DNA of 64,000 nt from an uncultured Lachnospiraceae bacterium (lineage in GTDB: Bacteria > Bacillota > Clostridia > Lachnospirales > Lachnospiraceae): positions 62,001 to 126,000 of the forward strand of contig CANQPM010000002.1 in NCBI GenBank assembly GCA_947625775.1, given 5' to 3'. Shown one piece after another: positions 44,212-54,456 of the stretch (its first letter is position 1; each line of letters begins with the position of its first letter). The translations under genes and the position numbers were made by a program. Below the pieces are notes generated by a model. It was not told where the DNA came from. It did not search any database and saw only the letters and a list, made by a program, of their open reading frames with translations.

Positions 44212-45090
44212 ATGACAATAAATGGAAAGACACGCACATGCGGGCTTATCGGCAATCCTGTAGAGCACACGATGTCGCCCCAGATACATAATTTTATTGC
44301 GGAAAGCCTTGGCATTGATATGGTGTATGTGCCGTTTTTTGTGGACAGCGGGGAGCTTGGCGCGGCTGTAAAGGGCGCGTATGGATTAAACATACTCGGA
44401 ATGAATGTCACAGTGCCGTATAAAAATGACGTGATAAATTATCTTGCAGATATAGATGCGCGCGCAAAAAATATCGGCGCGGTCAATACGCTTGTACGCG
44501 TTGACGGCGGCTACAAAGGCTATAATACCGACATTTCAGGGCTGGAGCGCGCTATGAGGAGCGACGGCGTTTTCATTGACGGCGAGGAGGTCATAATACT
44601 TGGTGCAGGCGGGGTAGGGCGCGCAGTGGCTTTTATGTGCGCTTCATACAATGTGAAAAAGGCGTACCTTTTAAACAGGAGCGTGGAAAAGGCTGTAGCG
44701 ATAGCAGATGAGGTGAATAAAGCGCTCAATACCGACTGCATAGCGCCGATGCCGCTTGGCGAATATGGCAGCCTTTCCCAAAACGGCGAAAAAAAATATA
44801 TTGTAATACAATGCACCAGCGTAGGGCTTTTCCCAAATGTTGACGCGGCTGTCATTGAGGATATGTCCTTTTATGGCTGCGTTAAGGTAGGGTATGACCT
44901 TATTTATACGCCGTGGGAGACAAAGTTTATGAAGCTTGTACGCCAGAGCGGCGCGCCAGCGCATAACGGCTTGAAAATGCTTTTATATCAGGCGGTTGAT
45001 GCCTTTGAGCTGTGGAACGGCTGCAAGGTGCCGAATGAAATCGCGGATAAGGCATATGAGCTATTGAAAAACAGACAAAACGTTAAATAG
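44212..45090 (+). CDS. aroE: Shikimate dehydrogenase
   Basis: NADPH-dependent reduction of 3-dehydroshikimate to shikimate in aromatic amino acid synthesis. The 292-residue product has LIGNPVEHTMSPQIHN at the substrate site, GMNVTVPYK with the catalytic Lys, and ILGAGGVGRAVAFMC for the dinucleotide-binding loop. ATG 44212 lies 10 bases after AAAGGA; a TTG at 44206 in the same frame is possible. aroK and aroQ follow. Confidence 0.96.
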   Translation: MTINGKTRTCGLIGNPVEHTMSPQIHNFIAESLGIDMVYVPFFVDSGELGAAVKGAYGLNILGMNVTVPYKNDVINYLADIDARAKNIGAVNTLVRVDGGYKGYNTDISGLERAMRSDGVFIDGEEVIILGAGGVGRAVAFMCASYNVKKAYLLNRSVEKAVAIADEVNKALNTDCIAPMPLGEYGSLSQNGEKKYIVIQCTSVGLFPNVDAAVIEDMSFYGCVKVGYDLIYTPWETKFMKLVRQSGAPAHNGLKMLLYQAVDAFELWNGCKVPNEIADKAYELLKNRQNVK

Positions 45091-45179
45091 CTTTAAGACG
45101 GCAGAAGATGTTGTTTAAGGCTTTTTAAATGTTTGGAAAAATTTCGGAAATAGTAATTTTTCTGAATAAGGGAGAAAAC

Positions 45180-45701
45180 ATGAAACGCGATAATATAATT
45201 TTAATCGGATATATGGGCTGCGGCAAGACTACAATAGGTAAATGCCTTGCAAAGCTTTTGGGCTATACATTTACCGACACAGATGAGCTCATAGAGCAGC
45301 AGCAAAACCGTACCATAAGCGAGATATTTGCCACAGACGGCGAGCAGGGCTTTAGGGACATGGAGACAGCGCTCTTGAAACAGCTTCTTGACAAAAAAAG
45401 TGACAGGCTTGTCATTTCTACAGGCGGCGGCATGCCCGTGCGCGAGGAAAACAGGGCGCTTTTGCAAAAGCTTGGAATGGTAGTTTATCTAAAGGCTGCT
45501 CCTGAGACAATTTATGAAAGGGTAAAATATGACACTTCAAGACCGCTCTTGCAATGCGAAAATCCGCTTGAACGCATAAAGGAAATGCTAGCACAGAGAG
45601 CAGACACGTATGAGGCGGCAGCGGAGCTTAGCTTTGATACAGATGAGATGAGCCAGACGGAGCTTGCGGAAGCTATAGCGGACAGTATAAAAAAATCATA
45701 A
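45180..45701 (+). CDS. aroK: Shikimate kinase
   Basis: Phosphorylates shikimate with ATP. The 173-residue product has Walker A GYMGCGKTTIGK, the DTDELIE metal site, STGGGMPVREEN for the second substrate loop and the RPLLQCENPLERIKEMLAQR lid region. GGGAG precedes ATG 45180; the longer frame from 45129 has no site. Confidence 0.95.
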   Translation: MKRDNIILIGYMGCGKTTIGKCLAKLLGYTFTDTDELIEQQQNRTISEIFATDGEQGFRDMETALLKQLLDKKSDRLVISTGGGMPVREENRALLQKLGMVVYLKAAPETIYERVKYDTSRPLLQCENPLERIKEMLAQRADTYEAAAELSFDTDEMSQTELAEAIADSIKKS

Positions 45702-45862
45702 TTTGGATATGAAATTTTTTGGCAAATTTAAACGCATTAGAGCATATTTGCCAATCACGAGCAATAATAAAATAGGCATTTACAGAATTAAATTCAGACG
45801 GTTTAAAACATGTTTCCCAATTACCTAAGTAATAATAAAAACCAGAAAGGATTATTAACAAT

Positions 45863-46291
45863 ATGAAACTTTTAGTTATAAACGGACCAAACCTTAATTT
45901 TCTCGGCATAAGGGAAAAAGGCATATACGGCACACAGGATTATAATTACCTTGTAAATATGATACAGGAGAAGGCAAAGGCTGAGAATTGCGAGATAGAG
46001 TGCTTCCAGTCAAACCACGAGGGAGCGATAATCGACAGAATACAGGCGGCATATTTTGACGGCACGCAGGGCATAGTCATAAATCCAGGAGCGTACACGC
46101 ACTATTCATATGCGATACGCGACGCGCTTGCAAGCATTGAAGTGCCGAAGGTTGAGATACATATTTCGGATATTACAAAAAGGGAAGAATTTAGAAAAAA
46201 CTCCGTGACAAAAGCGGCGTGCGACCATCAGATTTACGGCAAAGGGCTTGACGGATATATTATGGCAATAGACTTTATTTTAGGGAAATAA
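45863..46291 (+). CDS. aroQ: 3-dehydroquinate dehydratase, type II
   Basis: Makes 3-dehydroshikimate from 3-dehydroquinate. The 142-residue product has NGPNLNFLGIREKGIYG with the catalytic Tyr, QSNHEGAIIDRI, NPGAYTHYSYAIRDAL with the catalytic His region and VEIHISDITKREEFR. A dodecameric type II enzyme. It ends the aroE-K-Q set. Confidence 0.96.
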   Translation: MKLLVINGPNLNFLGIREKGIYGTQDYNYLVNMIQEKAKAENCEIECFQSNHEGAIIDRIQAAYFDGTQGIVINPGAYTHYSYAIRDALASIEVPKVEIHISDITKREEFRKNSVTKAACDHQIYGKGLDGYIMAIDFILGK

Positions 46292-46340
46292 GTGATATTT
46301 TGCAATTACCTGAATGTAACGAACAGGGAGGAGGAAATTT

Positions 46341-47504
46341 ATGAAAAGACGCATGGCAATAATGATAGCGACAATAATATTGCCAGTATCTTTAATGGCA
46401 GGATGCGGGGCAAGTTCAGATTCATATACGAGCGCGGACACTAATTCATCGGGGGCAGCGATGGAAGATGCTGCCGTCACACAGGGCATAGGCTCATCAT
46501 ATTCATATGATTACGATGGCTATGAGAGCGAAAATGAAGCGCCAGCAGCAGGGGAAGATGCCAGCCTGTCTGAAAACGCGCAGCCAGACATAAGCCAAAA
46601 GCTGGTTTACACAGGCAGTCTTTCCATAGAAACGCTTGACTACGCGGCGACAATATCGAATCTGCGCAGCCGCATCAAGGAGTGCGGGGGCTTTGTAGAG
46701 AGCGAGTATGAATGGGATTCCAACACTAGCTGGTACATGAACGATACGGAATCGGCAGGCACAATGCATATGGATATGACAGTGCGCGTGCCGTCACAAA
46801 AATATGAGGAATTTATAAATGCGATAGAGGGCGAGGAAAAGATAACATCAAAAAATTCGCAGGTGGAGAACATAACAAAGTCCTACTATGAAACCGCTGC
46901 ATTGCTCGAGTCAAGCAGAATACAGGAGGAGCGCCTGCTTGACATGATGGAAAATGCATACAGCATTGAGGACATGATAGCCATAGAGACAAGGCTTACC
47001 GAAGTGCAGAAAGAGATAAATGTCTACAAAAGCCAGCTCGCCGTAATGGACACCAACGTATCGTATTCTACAGTGACATTGAGCGTGGAGGAGGTGCGCA
47101 GATATACGGAGGTAAAGAACACCTTTAAATTCACGGACAGGCTTTCAAACACTGTCAAAGAAAGCTGGGAATCATTCTGGAACATACTGGAGTGGTTGCT
47201 GTTTTTTGTCATAAGGCTGATACCGATTATATTGATATTTACGCCGATTGTTCTTTTGATAATATTTATAATAAGAAGGACACAGCCGCCTGAAATAAGG
47301 CAGATGAAAAAGCAGGCAAAGCAGGAACGGAAAAGAAGGCAGCGCATGGGCATGCCACCCCAGATGCCAATGCCCCCTGCGCCTCAAATGCCGCCGATGC
47401 ATCAGCCGATAAACGGTGCCGTGCAGGAAACGCCTGCCGTAAAGACACAGGACAGCGCGGATAAGGCGGGCAGTGCGGATAGTGAAATGGAAGATAAGAA
47501 GTAA
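46341..47504 (+). CDS. DUF4349 domain lipoprotein
   Basis: A 387-residue envelope protein. A lipoprotein signal with lipobox LMAGC gives Cys22 as the lipid site. After an acidic linker, residues about 90-255 form the DUF4349 domain (KLVYTGSLSIETLDY, VRVPSQKYEEF, then a coiled-coil run ending SYSTVTLSVEEV). A membrane helix follows near residue 290-312, then a basic stretch and a Pro/Met-rich tail. The protein is thus tethered at both ends. Function unknown. GGGAGGAGG precedes the ATG. Confidence 0.88.
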   Translation: MKRRMAIMIATIILPVSLMAGCGASSDSYTSADTNSSGAAMEDAAVTQGIGSSYSYDYDGYESENEAPAAGEDASLSENAQPDISQKLVYTGSLSIETLDYAATISNLRSRIKECGGFVESEYEWDSNTSWYMNDTESAGTMHMDMTVRVPSQKYEEFINAIEGEEKITSKNSQVENITKSYYETAALLESSRIQEERLLDMMENAYSIEDMIAIETRLTEVQKEINVYKSQLAVMDTNVSYSTVTLSVEEVRRYTEVKNTFKFTDRLSNTVKESWESFWNILEWLLFFVIRLIPIILIFTPIVLLIIFIIRRTQPPEIRQMKKQAKQERKRRQRMGMPPQMPMPPAPQMPPMHQPINGAVQETPAVKTQDSADKAGSADSEMEDKK

Positions 47505-47562
47505 ATTTTGAAGTAAAAATAAGATAAAATTAATAAAATTTTCGAGATGTAAAAAATAATAG

Positions 47563-47589
47563 TTGAAATGTGTTCCAATTTGTTATAAA
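47563..47589 (+). promoter_or_regulatory. Extended -10 promoter for efp
   Basis: TATAAA at 47584-47589 preceded by TGT, with TTGAAA 15 bp upstream. The short spacer is offset by the extended -10. Confidence 0.5.
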
Positions 47590-47638
47590 ATGGACAAAGG
47601 ATTGCAAATGTGAAAAGAGAATATTAGGAGGATTATCT

Positions 47639-48196
47639 ATGATATCAGCAGGAGATTTCAGAAACGGCATCACGATAGAGTTTGAAGGAAACATCTATCA
47701 GATTATTGAGTTCCAGCATGTTAAGCCTGGAAAGGGCGCAGCGTTCGTAAGGACAAAGCTCAAAAACATAATCAATGGCGGAGTAGTTGAGAAGACTTTC
47801 AGACCTACGGAGAAATGCCCGCAGGCGCGTATCGACAGGAAGGATATGCAGTATCTCTATCAGGATGGGGATTTGTATTATTTTATGGATACGGAAAATT
47901 ACGAGCAGATTGGACTTAATGCTGACAGCGTGGGCGATGCGCTTAAGTTTGTCAAGGAAAATGAGATGGTTAAGGTCTGCTCGCACAATGGAAATGTATT
48001 TGCTATCGAGCCACCCTTGTTTGTGGAGTTAAAGATTACCGATACAGAGCCTGGTTTTAAGGGCGATACGGCTACAGGCGCTACAAAGCCCGCGACGGTT
48101 GAGACGGGCGCGGTTGTGGCGGTGCCTTTGTTCGTGAATACTGACGACGTAATCAAGATTGACACAAGAACAGGCGAGTACCTTTCAAGGGTATAA
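47639..48196 (+). CDS. efp: Elongation factor P
   Basis: Binds the ribosome and relieves stalling at polyproline. The 185-residue product has the three-domain EF-P form: [14 protein letters not shown], the loop [15 protein letters not shown] with the tip Lys, and the C-terminal [19 protein letters not shown] then [11 protein letters not shown]. The start at 47639 has AGGAGG 7 bases upstream. A strong terminator follows. Confidence 0.98.
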   Translation: MISAGDFRNGITIEFEGNIYQIIEFQHVKPGKGAAFVRTKLKNIINGGVVEKTFRPTEKCPQARIDRKDMQYLYQDGDLYYFMDTENYEQIGLNADSVGDALKFVKENEMVKVCSHNGNVFAIEPPLFVELKITDTEPGFKGDTATGATKPATVETGAVVAVPLFVNTDDVIKIDTRTGEYLSRV

Positions 48197-48231
48197 GGGC
48201 ATAATTCTGAAATATAAGCTATAAACATAAT

Positions 48232-48276
48232 AAGACAACGGGAAAAAATAACAGCTTTTTTCGCGTTGTCTTTTTT
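48232..48276 (+). terminator. Rho-independent terminator after efp
   Basis: AAGACAACG with GGAAAAAA pairs with TTTTTTCG and CGTTGTCTT in a long stem, followed by a T run. Confidence 0.9.
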
Positions 48277-48345
48277 ATTGCATAAAATAGGACATTTTCG
48301 CGAGGGGAGCGTAAGAGTATGAATAATTAACAGAAAGGGATGTCT

Positions 48346-49230
48346 ATGGAATTTACAAGTTTTAAGGCGATAGTGAGAGATGAAGTGGAAAGAAGGACAG
48401 GCAATGAATGTTTTGTCCGTTTAAATGACATAATAAAGAATAACGGGGTAAAACTCTGCGGACTTACAGTGACGCAGGGAGAAGGCAATATTTCCCCTAC
48501 GATTTATTTGGACGCATACTATGAGGCGTATGAAAACGGCAGGGCGGATTTGGAGGAGATCGTAAGTGAAATAATTTCAGTTTACAAAAGCAATAAGCCA
48601 GCCTGCAATATAGACATGGAATATTTCCTGAATTATAAGGCTGTAAGGAAAAGGATAGTGTATAAGCTCATCAATACTGAAAAAAACAGGGAGCTTTTAA
48701 GTGACATACCTCATATTGAATTTCATGATTTGTCAATAGTTTTTCAGTTCCTTTTGGAAAGTGACTGTTTTGGCAGCGCGACAATCCTCATTCATAATGC
48801 CCACATGAAAATATGGGGCATAACGCTGAATGAGATTTATAATGACGCGAAGCGCAATACGCCGATTTTAAACAGGTATGAGATAAAGAGCATGGGCGAT
48901 GTAATATCTGAGATTATGCCAGCGCAGGACAGCGCTCATAATGACGTGCCTTTATATGTGCTCAGTAATAAGAGTAGGCTGCAGGGGGCGGCATGCATGC
49001 TTTATCCTGATTTGCTCAAAAATTTTTCCGCGGCTGTAGACAGTAGCTTATATATAATTCCCTCGTCAATTCATGAGGTGCTGCTTCTTCCAACAGATGA
49101 AAATGATGACGCGGAGAACATAAAGCAGATGATAAAAGAGGTAAATGACACTCAGGTTGAGGAGGAGGAAGTGCTTTCATATTCCGTTTATTTCTATGAT
49201 AATGCTAATGATAGGATATATAAATGCTGA
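48346..49230 (+). CDS. DUF5688 family protein
   Basis: A 294-residue soluble protein of the DUF5688 type, a family found mainly in Lachnospiraceae and often present in several copies. Visible features are the N-terminal FKAIVRDEVERRTG, the YLDAYYEAYENGR segment with its acidic follow-on, and LYVLSNKSRLQGAACMLYPD near residue 205, typical of the family. No catalytic motif is evident. The ATG at 48346 is 6 bases from AAAGGG; the ATG at 48340 abuts it. It stands alone between the efp terminator and the ppdK promoter. Confidence 0.8.
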   Translation: MEFTSFKAIVRDEVERRTGNECFVRLNDIIKNNGVKLCGLTVTQGEGNISPTIYLDAYYEAYENGRADLEEIVSEIISVYKSNKPACNIDMEYFLNYKAVRKRIVYKLINTEKNRELLSDIPHIEFHDLSIVFQFLLESDCFGSATILIHNAHMKIWGITLNEIYNDAKRNTPILNRYEIKSMGDVISEIMPAQDSAHNDVPLYVLSNKSRLQGAACMLYPDLLKNFSAAVDSSLYIIPSSIHEVLLLPTDENDDAENIKQMIKEVNDTQVEEEEVLSYSVYFYDNANDRIYKC

Positions 49231-49276
49231 ATGTTAAATTTTTGGCAATTTTTTGAAATTTTTCTTTGATAAATTC

Positions 49277-49305
49277 TTGACAATTGAATATATTATGTTT
49301 ATCAT
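49277..49305 (+). promoter_or_regulatory. Sigma-A-like promoter for ppdK
   Basis: Consensus TTGACA at 49277-49282 and TATCAT at 49300-49305 with a 17-bp spacer. Confidence 0.75.
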
Positions 49306-49374
49306 TGTTACAGCGGCTGACAAAAAGAGTGTTTGGAAGCCGATTCAACTAATAGAAAAGGAGAGTTCAGGTAG

Positions 49375-51999
49375 ATGAAAAAATGGGTGTATCTATTTAC
49401 AGAAGGCAATGCAAACATGCGTGAGCTTCTCGGCGGCAAGGGCGCAAACCTCGCTGAGATGACAAATTTGGGACTGCCCGTACCCCAAGGCTTCACTATC
49501 ACTACGGAAGCCTGCACACAGTATTACGAGGACGGCAGACAGATTAACGATGAAATTCAGTCACAGATCAATGAGTATATTGTAAAGATGGAGGAGATTA
49601 CAGGCAAGAAGTTCGGCGATTTGGAAAATCCTCTGCTTGTGTCGGTTCGTTCAGGCGCGAGAGCGTCAATGCCTGGTATGATGGATACAATCCTTAACCT
49701 GGGCCTCAATGAGCAGGTTGTAGAGGTAGTTGCCAGAAAGACGGGCAATGAGAGATGGGCGCGTGACTGCTACAGAAGATTTATTCAGATGTATTCAGAT
49801 GTAGTTATGGAAGTGGGCAAGAAATATTTTGAGGAGCTCATTGATAAAATGAAGGCTGATAGAGGCGTTACACAGGACGTTGATCTTACGGCTGACGATT
49901 TAAAGGAGCTTGCAAACCAGTTTAAGGCTGAGTACAAGTCAAAAATTGGGCAGGATTTCCCTGATGATCCCAAGGAACAGCTTATGGGCGCTGTCAAGGC
50001 GGTATTCCGTTCATGGGATAATCCCCGCGCAAATGTTTACCGCCGCGACAATGATATCCCTTATTCATGGGGTACGGCTGTAAATGTTCAGGAGATGGCA
50101 TTCGGCAACTGGTCTGATGAGTCAGGCACAGGCGTTGCGTTTACAAGAGATCCGGCTACAGGCGAGAAGAAGCTTATGGGTGAGTTCCTTATGAACGCCC
50201 AGGGCGAGGACGTAGTGGCAGGTGTCCGCACTCCTATGCCTATCGCTAAGATGGCGGAGGTTATGCCCGAGGTATTTGAGCAGTTTAAGAATGTATGCGC
50301 TACGCTTGAAAGCCATTACAGGGATATGCAGGATATGGAGTTCACCATTCAGGACAGAAAGCTCTTTATGCTCCAGACAAGAAACGGCAAGAGGACAGCT
50401 CAGGCAGCGTTAAAGATTGCCTGCGATTTGGTTGACGAGGGAATGAGGACAGAGGAGGAAGCTGTCGCTATGATTGATCCTCGTAATCTTGACACATTGC
50501 TTCACCCTCAGTTTGACGCTGCCGCTTTAAAGAAGGCAACGCCTGTAGGAAAGGGGCTTGGCGCGTCTCCGGGCGCCGCATGCGGCAAGATTGTATTTTC
50601 GGCGGAGGACGCTGAAAGCTGGCATGCAAGAGGCGAAAAGGTAGTGCTTGTCCGCCTTGAGACATCTCCGGAGGATATTACGGGAATGAAAGCCGCACAG
50701 GGTATTCTTACGGTGCGCGGCGGTATGACTTCCCATGCTGCTGTAGTTGCGCGCGGTATGGGCGCATGCTGCGTATCTGGCTGCGGTGATATTGCTATGG
50801 ACGAGGAAAACAAGAAGTTTACTTTGGCAGGCAAGGAATATCATGAGGGCGATTACATTTCGCTTGACGGCTCTACGGGTAATATATATGATGGCGAGAT
50901 ACCTACGGTTGACGCTACGATTGCGGGTGAGTTTGGCAGGATCATGGACTGGGCTGACAAGTACAGGACATTAAAGGTAAGGACAAACGCTGATACTCCC
51001 GCGGACGCTAAGAAAGCGCGTGAGCTTGGCGCGGAGGGCATCGGTCTTTGCCGTACAGAGCATATGTTCTTTGATGAAAACAGGATTGCGGCGTTCAGAG
51101 AGATGATCTGCTCTGACACTGTAGAGGAGAGGGAAGCGGCTCTTGAGAAGATTCTTCCTTATCAGCAGGGCGATTTTGAAGCGCTCTATGAAGCTCTTGA
51201 GGGCAACCCTGTTACAATACGTTTCCTTGATCCGCCCCTTCATGAGTTTGTACCTACAGAGGAGGAGGACATCAAGAAGCTTGCTGACGCCCAGGGAAAA
51301 TCTGTTGAGGAAATAAAGAATATTATTTCTTCGCTTCATGAATTTAATCCTATGATGGGACACAGGGGCTGCCGTCTGGCTGTAACTTATCCTGAGATTG
51401 CCAAAATGCAGACAAAGGCTGTTATCCGTGCGGCTATCAATGTTCAGAAGGCTCATTCCGACTGGAAGGTTAAGCCAGAGATTATGATTCCGCTTGTATG
51501 TGAGGTTAAGGAGCTTAAATATGTAAAGAAGATTGTTGTTGAGACGGCAGACGCAGAAATTGCGGCGGCAGGCGTTAAGCTTGATTACGAGGTAGGCACA
51601 ATGATAGAGATACCAAGGGCTGCGCTTACGGCTGACGAGATAGCGACAGAGGCTGATTTCTTCTGCTTTGGCACAAATGACCTTACACAGATGACATTCG
51701 GCTTCTCGCGTGATGATGCGGGCAAGTTCTTAAATGCTTACTACGACAGGAAGATTTTCGAGAACGATCCGTTTGCTAAGCTTGACCAGACAGGCGTAGG
51801 CAAGCTTATGGAGCTTTCAATCAAACTCGGCAAGCCTGTAAATCCTAAGCTTCATGTCGGCATCTGCGGAGAGCATGGCGGAGATCCTTCGTCAGTAGAG
51901 TTCTGCCATAAGATTGGGCTTGACTATGTATCCTGCTCACCGTTCCGCGTGCCTATTGCGAGACTGGCTGCGGCGCAGGCGGCGATTGCTAACAAGTAA
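49375..51999 (+). CDS. ppdK: Pyruvate, phosphate dikinase
   Basis: Interconverts pyruvate, ATP and phosphate with PEP, AMP and pyrophosphate, a central glycolytic/gluconeogenic step in many anaerobic Clostridia. The 874-residue product has the N-terminal nucleotide-binding domain (GGKGANLAEMTNLGLPVPQG, DNPRANVYRRDNDIPYSWGT), the phospho-His domain with GGMTSHAAVVARGMG, and a C-terminal PEP/pyruvate barrel (GICGEHGGDPSSVEF, GLDYVSCSPFRVPIARLAAA). Length is normal. Its strong promoter and terminator make it a single-gene unit. Confidence 0.98.
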   Translation: MKKWVYLFTEGNANMRELLGGKGANLAEMTNLGLPVPQGFTITTEACTQYYEDGRQINDEIQSQINEYIVKMEEITGKKFGDLENPLLVSVRSGARASMPGMMDTILNLGLNEQVVEVVARKTGNERWARDCYRRFIQMYSDVVMEVGKKYFEELIDKMKADRGVTQDVDLTADDLKELANQFKAEYKSKIGQDFPDDPKEQLMGAVKAVFRSWDNPRANVYRRDNDIPYSWGTAVNVQEMAFGNWSDESGTGVAFTRDPATGEKKLMGEFLMNAQGEDVVAGVRTPMPIAKMAEVMPEVFEQFKNVCATLESHYRDMQDMEFTIQDRKLFMLQTRNGKRTAQAALKIACDLVDEGMRTEEEAVAMIDPRNLDTLLHPQFDAAALKKATPVGKGLGASPGAACGKIVFSAEDAESWHARGEKVVLVRLETSPEDITGMKAAQGILTVRGGMTSHAAVVARGMGACCVSGCGDIAMDEENKKFTLAGKEYHEGDYISLDGSTGNIYDGEIPTVDATIAGEFGRIMDWADKYRTLKVRTNADTPADAKKARELGAEGIGLCRTEHMFFDENRIAAFREMICSDTVEEREAALEKILPYQQGDFEALYEALEGNPVTIRFLDPPLHEFVPTEEEDIKKLADAQGKSVEEIKNIISSLHEFNPMMGHRGCRLAVTYPEIAKMQTKAVIRAAINVQKAHSDWKVKPEIMIPLVCEVKELKYVKKIVVETADAEIAAAGVKLDYEVGTMIEIPRAALTADEIATEADFFCFGTNDLTQMTFGFSRDDAGKFLNAYYDRKIFENDPFAKLDQTGVGKLMELSIKLGKPVNPKLHVGICGEHGGDPSSVEFCHKIGLDYVSCSPFRVPIARLAAAQAAIANK

Positions 52000-52021
52000 A
52001 AAGAGTATTGGATAATGCGAG

Positions 52022-52060
52022 AAGGGGATTGAATGATATGCGGATTCAATCCCCTTTTTT
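52022..52060 (+). terminator. Rho-independent terminator after ppdK
   Basis: A perfect 13-bp stem, AAGGGGATTGAAT with ATTCAATCCCCTT, followed by a T run. Confidence 0.95.
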
Positions 52061-52204
52061 GATAAAACGCGAAAAACGTGCAAAACCAGCTGGCAAAACA
52101 AATAGAGCAGATATGATAAAATGGCAAAGCAGCGCCAGGCAAACGATGCATTAAGAAAGCCTCTATGGAGAGAATTACACTGAAAGATAAAAAAAATCAA
52201 CGAA

Positions 52205-52224
52205 AATGATTAATTTTAATCATT
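52205..52224 (+). promoter_or_regulatory. Operator-like palindrome at the leuA-araC promoter
   Basis: AATGATTAA and TTAATCATT, a perfect 9-bp inverted repeat with a 2-base centre, lie immediately at the -35 element of the next gene. The position suits a transcription-factor site, possibly for the AraC domain of the gene product itself (inference). Confidence 0.5.
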
Positions 52225-52251
52225 GCTTTGCGGCGCAATATATGTTAAATT
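52223..52251 (+). promoter_or_regulatory. Possible promoter for the leuA-araC fusion gene
   Basis: TTGCTT at 52223-52228 and TAAATT at 52246-52251, spacer 17 bp, with TG one base before the -10. Moderate match. Confidence 0.45.
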
Positions 52252-52295
52252 AACTACTAAACTACCAAGGCATAATGAAAGGGGAAAATAAAAAT

Positions 52296-54284
52296 ATGAA
52301 GAACGCAGATAAATATCAGAAGGCATATTTTATGCCGCCTGAGATGACATATGACTGGGTGAAAAAGGACGCCATAGACGCGCCGCCCATATGGTGCTCA
52401 GTCGATTTAAGAGACGGCAATCAGGCGCTTATTGAGCCTATGAGCCTTGATGAAAAGCTGGAATTTTTCCAGATGCTTATAGACATAGGCTTTAAGGAGA
52501 TTGAGGTCGGCTTTCCTGCCGCGTCAGACACGGAATATGAATTTATGCGCGCGCTTATAGAGCGCAATATGATACCAGATGATGTCACGGTACAGGTGCT
52601 TACGCAGGCAAGGGAGCACATCATCAGAAAGACCTTTGAGGCGATAAAGGGAGCGCCCAAGGCGGTTATACATCTCTATAATTCAACCTCAGTGGCGCAG
52701 CGCGAGCAGGTATTCAAAAAAGACAAGGAAGCAATCAAAAAGCTTGCGGTGGACGGGGCGGAGCTTTTAAAGACGCTTGCGGACGAGACAGACGGGAATT
52801 TTTCATTTGAGTACAGCCCTGAAAGCTTTCACGGCACTGAGGTAGAGTATGCGCTTGAGGTGTGCAACGCCGTGCTGGACGTATGGCAGCCGAGCGCAGA
52901 TAGAAAGGCTATCATAAACATTCCCGCTACGGTTGAGACGGCTATGCCCCATGTTTTCGCGTCGCAGATAGAGTATCTTAGCAAAAACCTCAAATACAGG
53001 GAAAATGTAGTGCTGAGCATACACCCGCACAACGACAGGGGCTGCGGCGTAAGCGATACGGAGCTTGGCGTGCTTGCGGGCGCGGACCGTGTGGAGGGTA
53101 CTTTGTTTGGCAACGGCGAGCGCACGGGAAATGTTGACATCATCACGGTGGCAATGAATATGTTTTCATACGGTGTTGATCCGAAGCTTGATTTTTCAAA
53201 TATGCCCGAAATCCGCAGAAAATATGAAAAGCTTACAAGAATGACAGTCCATGACAGGCAGCCGTATGCGGGCGACCTTGTTTTTACGGCGTTTTCAGGC
53301 TCTCACCAGGACGCTATTGCAAAGGGTATGCAGTGGCGAGAGGACCGCAAGAGCAATAAATGGACAGTACCGTATCTTCCTATAGATCCGAAGGATGTCG
53401 GTAGAAATTATGACGCCGATGTCATACGCATAAACAGCCAGTCTGGCAAGGGTGGCGTGAACTACATATTAAAGCAGAATTTTGGCATATCGCTTCCCGA
53501 TGCTATGCGAGAGGAGGTGGGCTATCTTGTAAAGAGTGTGTCAGATCAGGAGCACAAGGAGCTTTCGCCTAAGTGGGTTTATGATATTTTCTGTGAGAAT
53601 TACGTGGACATTATGCCGCATTTCCAGATAAATGAGTGCCACTTTAAGCAGGTGGACGGCATAATGGCGGAGGCGACCATAACCTGCGGCGACAAAAGGA
53701 CAGTGGTTGACGCAAACGGCAACGGGCGCCTTGACGCGGTGAGCAACACGATAAAGCAGTATTTTGGCATAAGCTACCAGCTTTCGGATTATGAAGAACA
53801 CGCGCTTACAAAGGGCTCGTCATCAAAGGCAATCGCATATGTGAGTGTGACATGCAATGGCAGGAAATACTGGGGCGTGGGCTTTGACGATGATATAATC
53901 AAGGCATCGATACATGCGCTGTGCGTCAGCGTCAACAAGCTTCCCGAGCTGCAGAGCAGCGAGGCGTGCAATGATGAGCGCCTGATGGACATTATGAATT
54001 ACATGCAGTCGCGCTACCGTGAGGTTACGCTCAGTGAGCTTGCGGAGCATTTTCACCTGTCAGAGCCTTACGTGAGCAAGTATATACACGAAAAGTCTGG
54101 AAAAACCTTCAACGACATTCTGACTAATATCAGATTGAAAAAGGCTAAGACGCTTCTCAGGAACGGTAGTATGACTGTTGAAAATATAGCCGATGCGGTC
54201 GGCTACCCAAATGTCGAGCATTTCAACCGTACATTCAAAAAAAAGCTCGGAATGACGCCTGTCCAGTACCGCAATGAAGGCTGA
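52296..54284 (+). CDS. leuA: 2-isopropylmalate synthase fused to an AraC-type DNA-binding domain
   Basis: First committed enzyme of leucine synthesis, condensing 2-oxoisovalerate with acetyl-CoA, here with an extra C-terminal regulator domain. Residues about 1-420 are the HMGL-like barrel: [12 protein letters not shown] at the active site and [11 protein letters not shown] for the metal ligands. Residues about 430-555 are the LeuA dimer/leucine-binding domain ([24 protein letters not shown]). Residues 560-662 read as two helix-turn-helix units of the AraC type: [20 protein letters not shown] then [20 protein letters not shown], and end [12 protein letters not shown] as AraC domains do. The frame is unbroken across the junction. 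The start at 52296 follows AAAGGGGA by about 10 bases. Leucine-responsive DNA binding is inferred from the architecture. Confidence 0.93.
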   Translation: MKNADKYQKAYFMPPEMTYDWVKKDAIDAPPIWCSVDLRDGNQALIEPMSLDEKLEFFQMLIDIGFKEIEVGFPAASDTEYEFMRALIERNMIPDDVTVQVLTQAREHIIRKTFEAIKGAPKAVIHLYNSTSVAQREQVFKKDKEAIKKLAVDGAELLKTLADETDGNFSFEYSPESFHGTEVEYALEVCNAVLDVWQPSADRKAIINIPATVETAMPHVFASQIEYLSKNLKYRENVVLSIHPHNDRGCGVSDTELGVLAGADRVEGTLFGNGERTGNVDIITVAMNMFSYGVDPKLDFSNMPEIRRKYEKLTRMTVHDRQPYAGDLVFTAFSGSHQDAIAKGMQWREDRKSNKWTVPYLPIDPKDVGRNYDADVIRINSQSGKGGVNYILKQNFGISLPDAMREEVGYLVKSVSDQEHKELSPKWVYDIFCENYVDIMPHFQINECHFKQVDGIMAEATITCGDKRTVVDANGNGRLDAVSNTIKQYFGISYQLSDYEEHALTKGSSSKAIAYVSVTCNGRKYWGVGFDDDIIKASIHALCVSVNKLPELQSSEACNDERLMDIMNYMQSRYREVTLSELAEHFHLSEPYVSKYIHEKSGKTFNDILTNIRLKKAKTLLRNGSMTVENIADAVGYPNVEHFNRTFKKKLGMTPVQYRNEG

Positions 54285-54456
54285 ATCCCCGCTGATGGCA
54301 AGGTAAAGAGGCATATTGGCAATATAGAAAATAAAGGCATTTATAAAATTTATTAATCTATAGACAAATCTGAATAAATGTGGTAATATTACAAACGTGA
54401 TGTAACAATTTTGTAATATATCACGCCAGAAATACGCCGTCATTTGCGTTTTTCTA

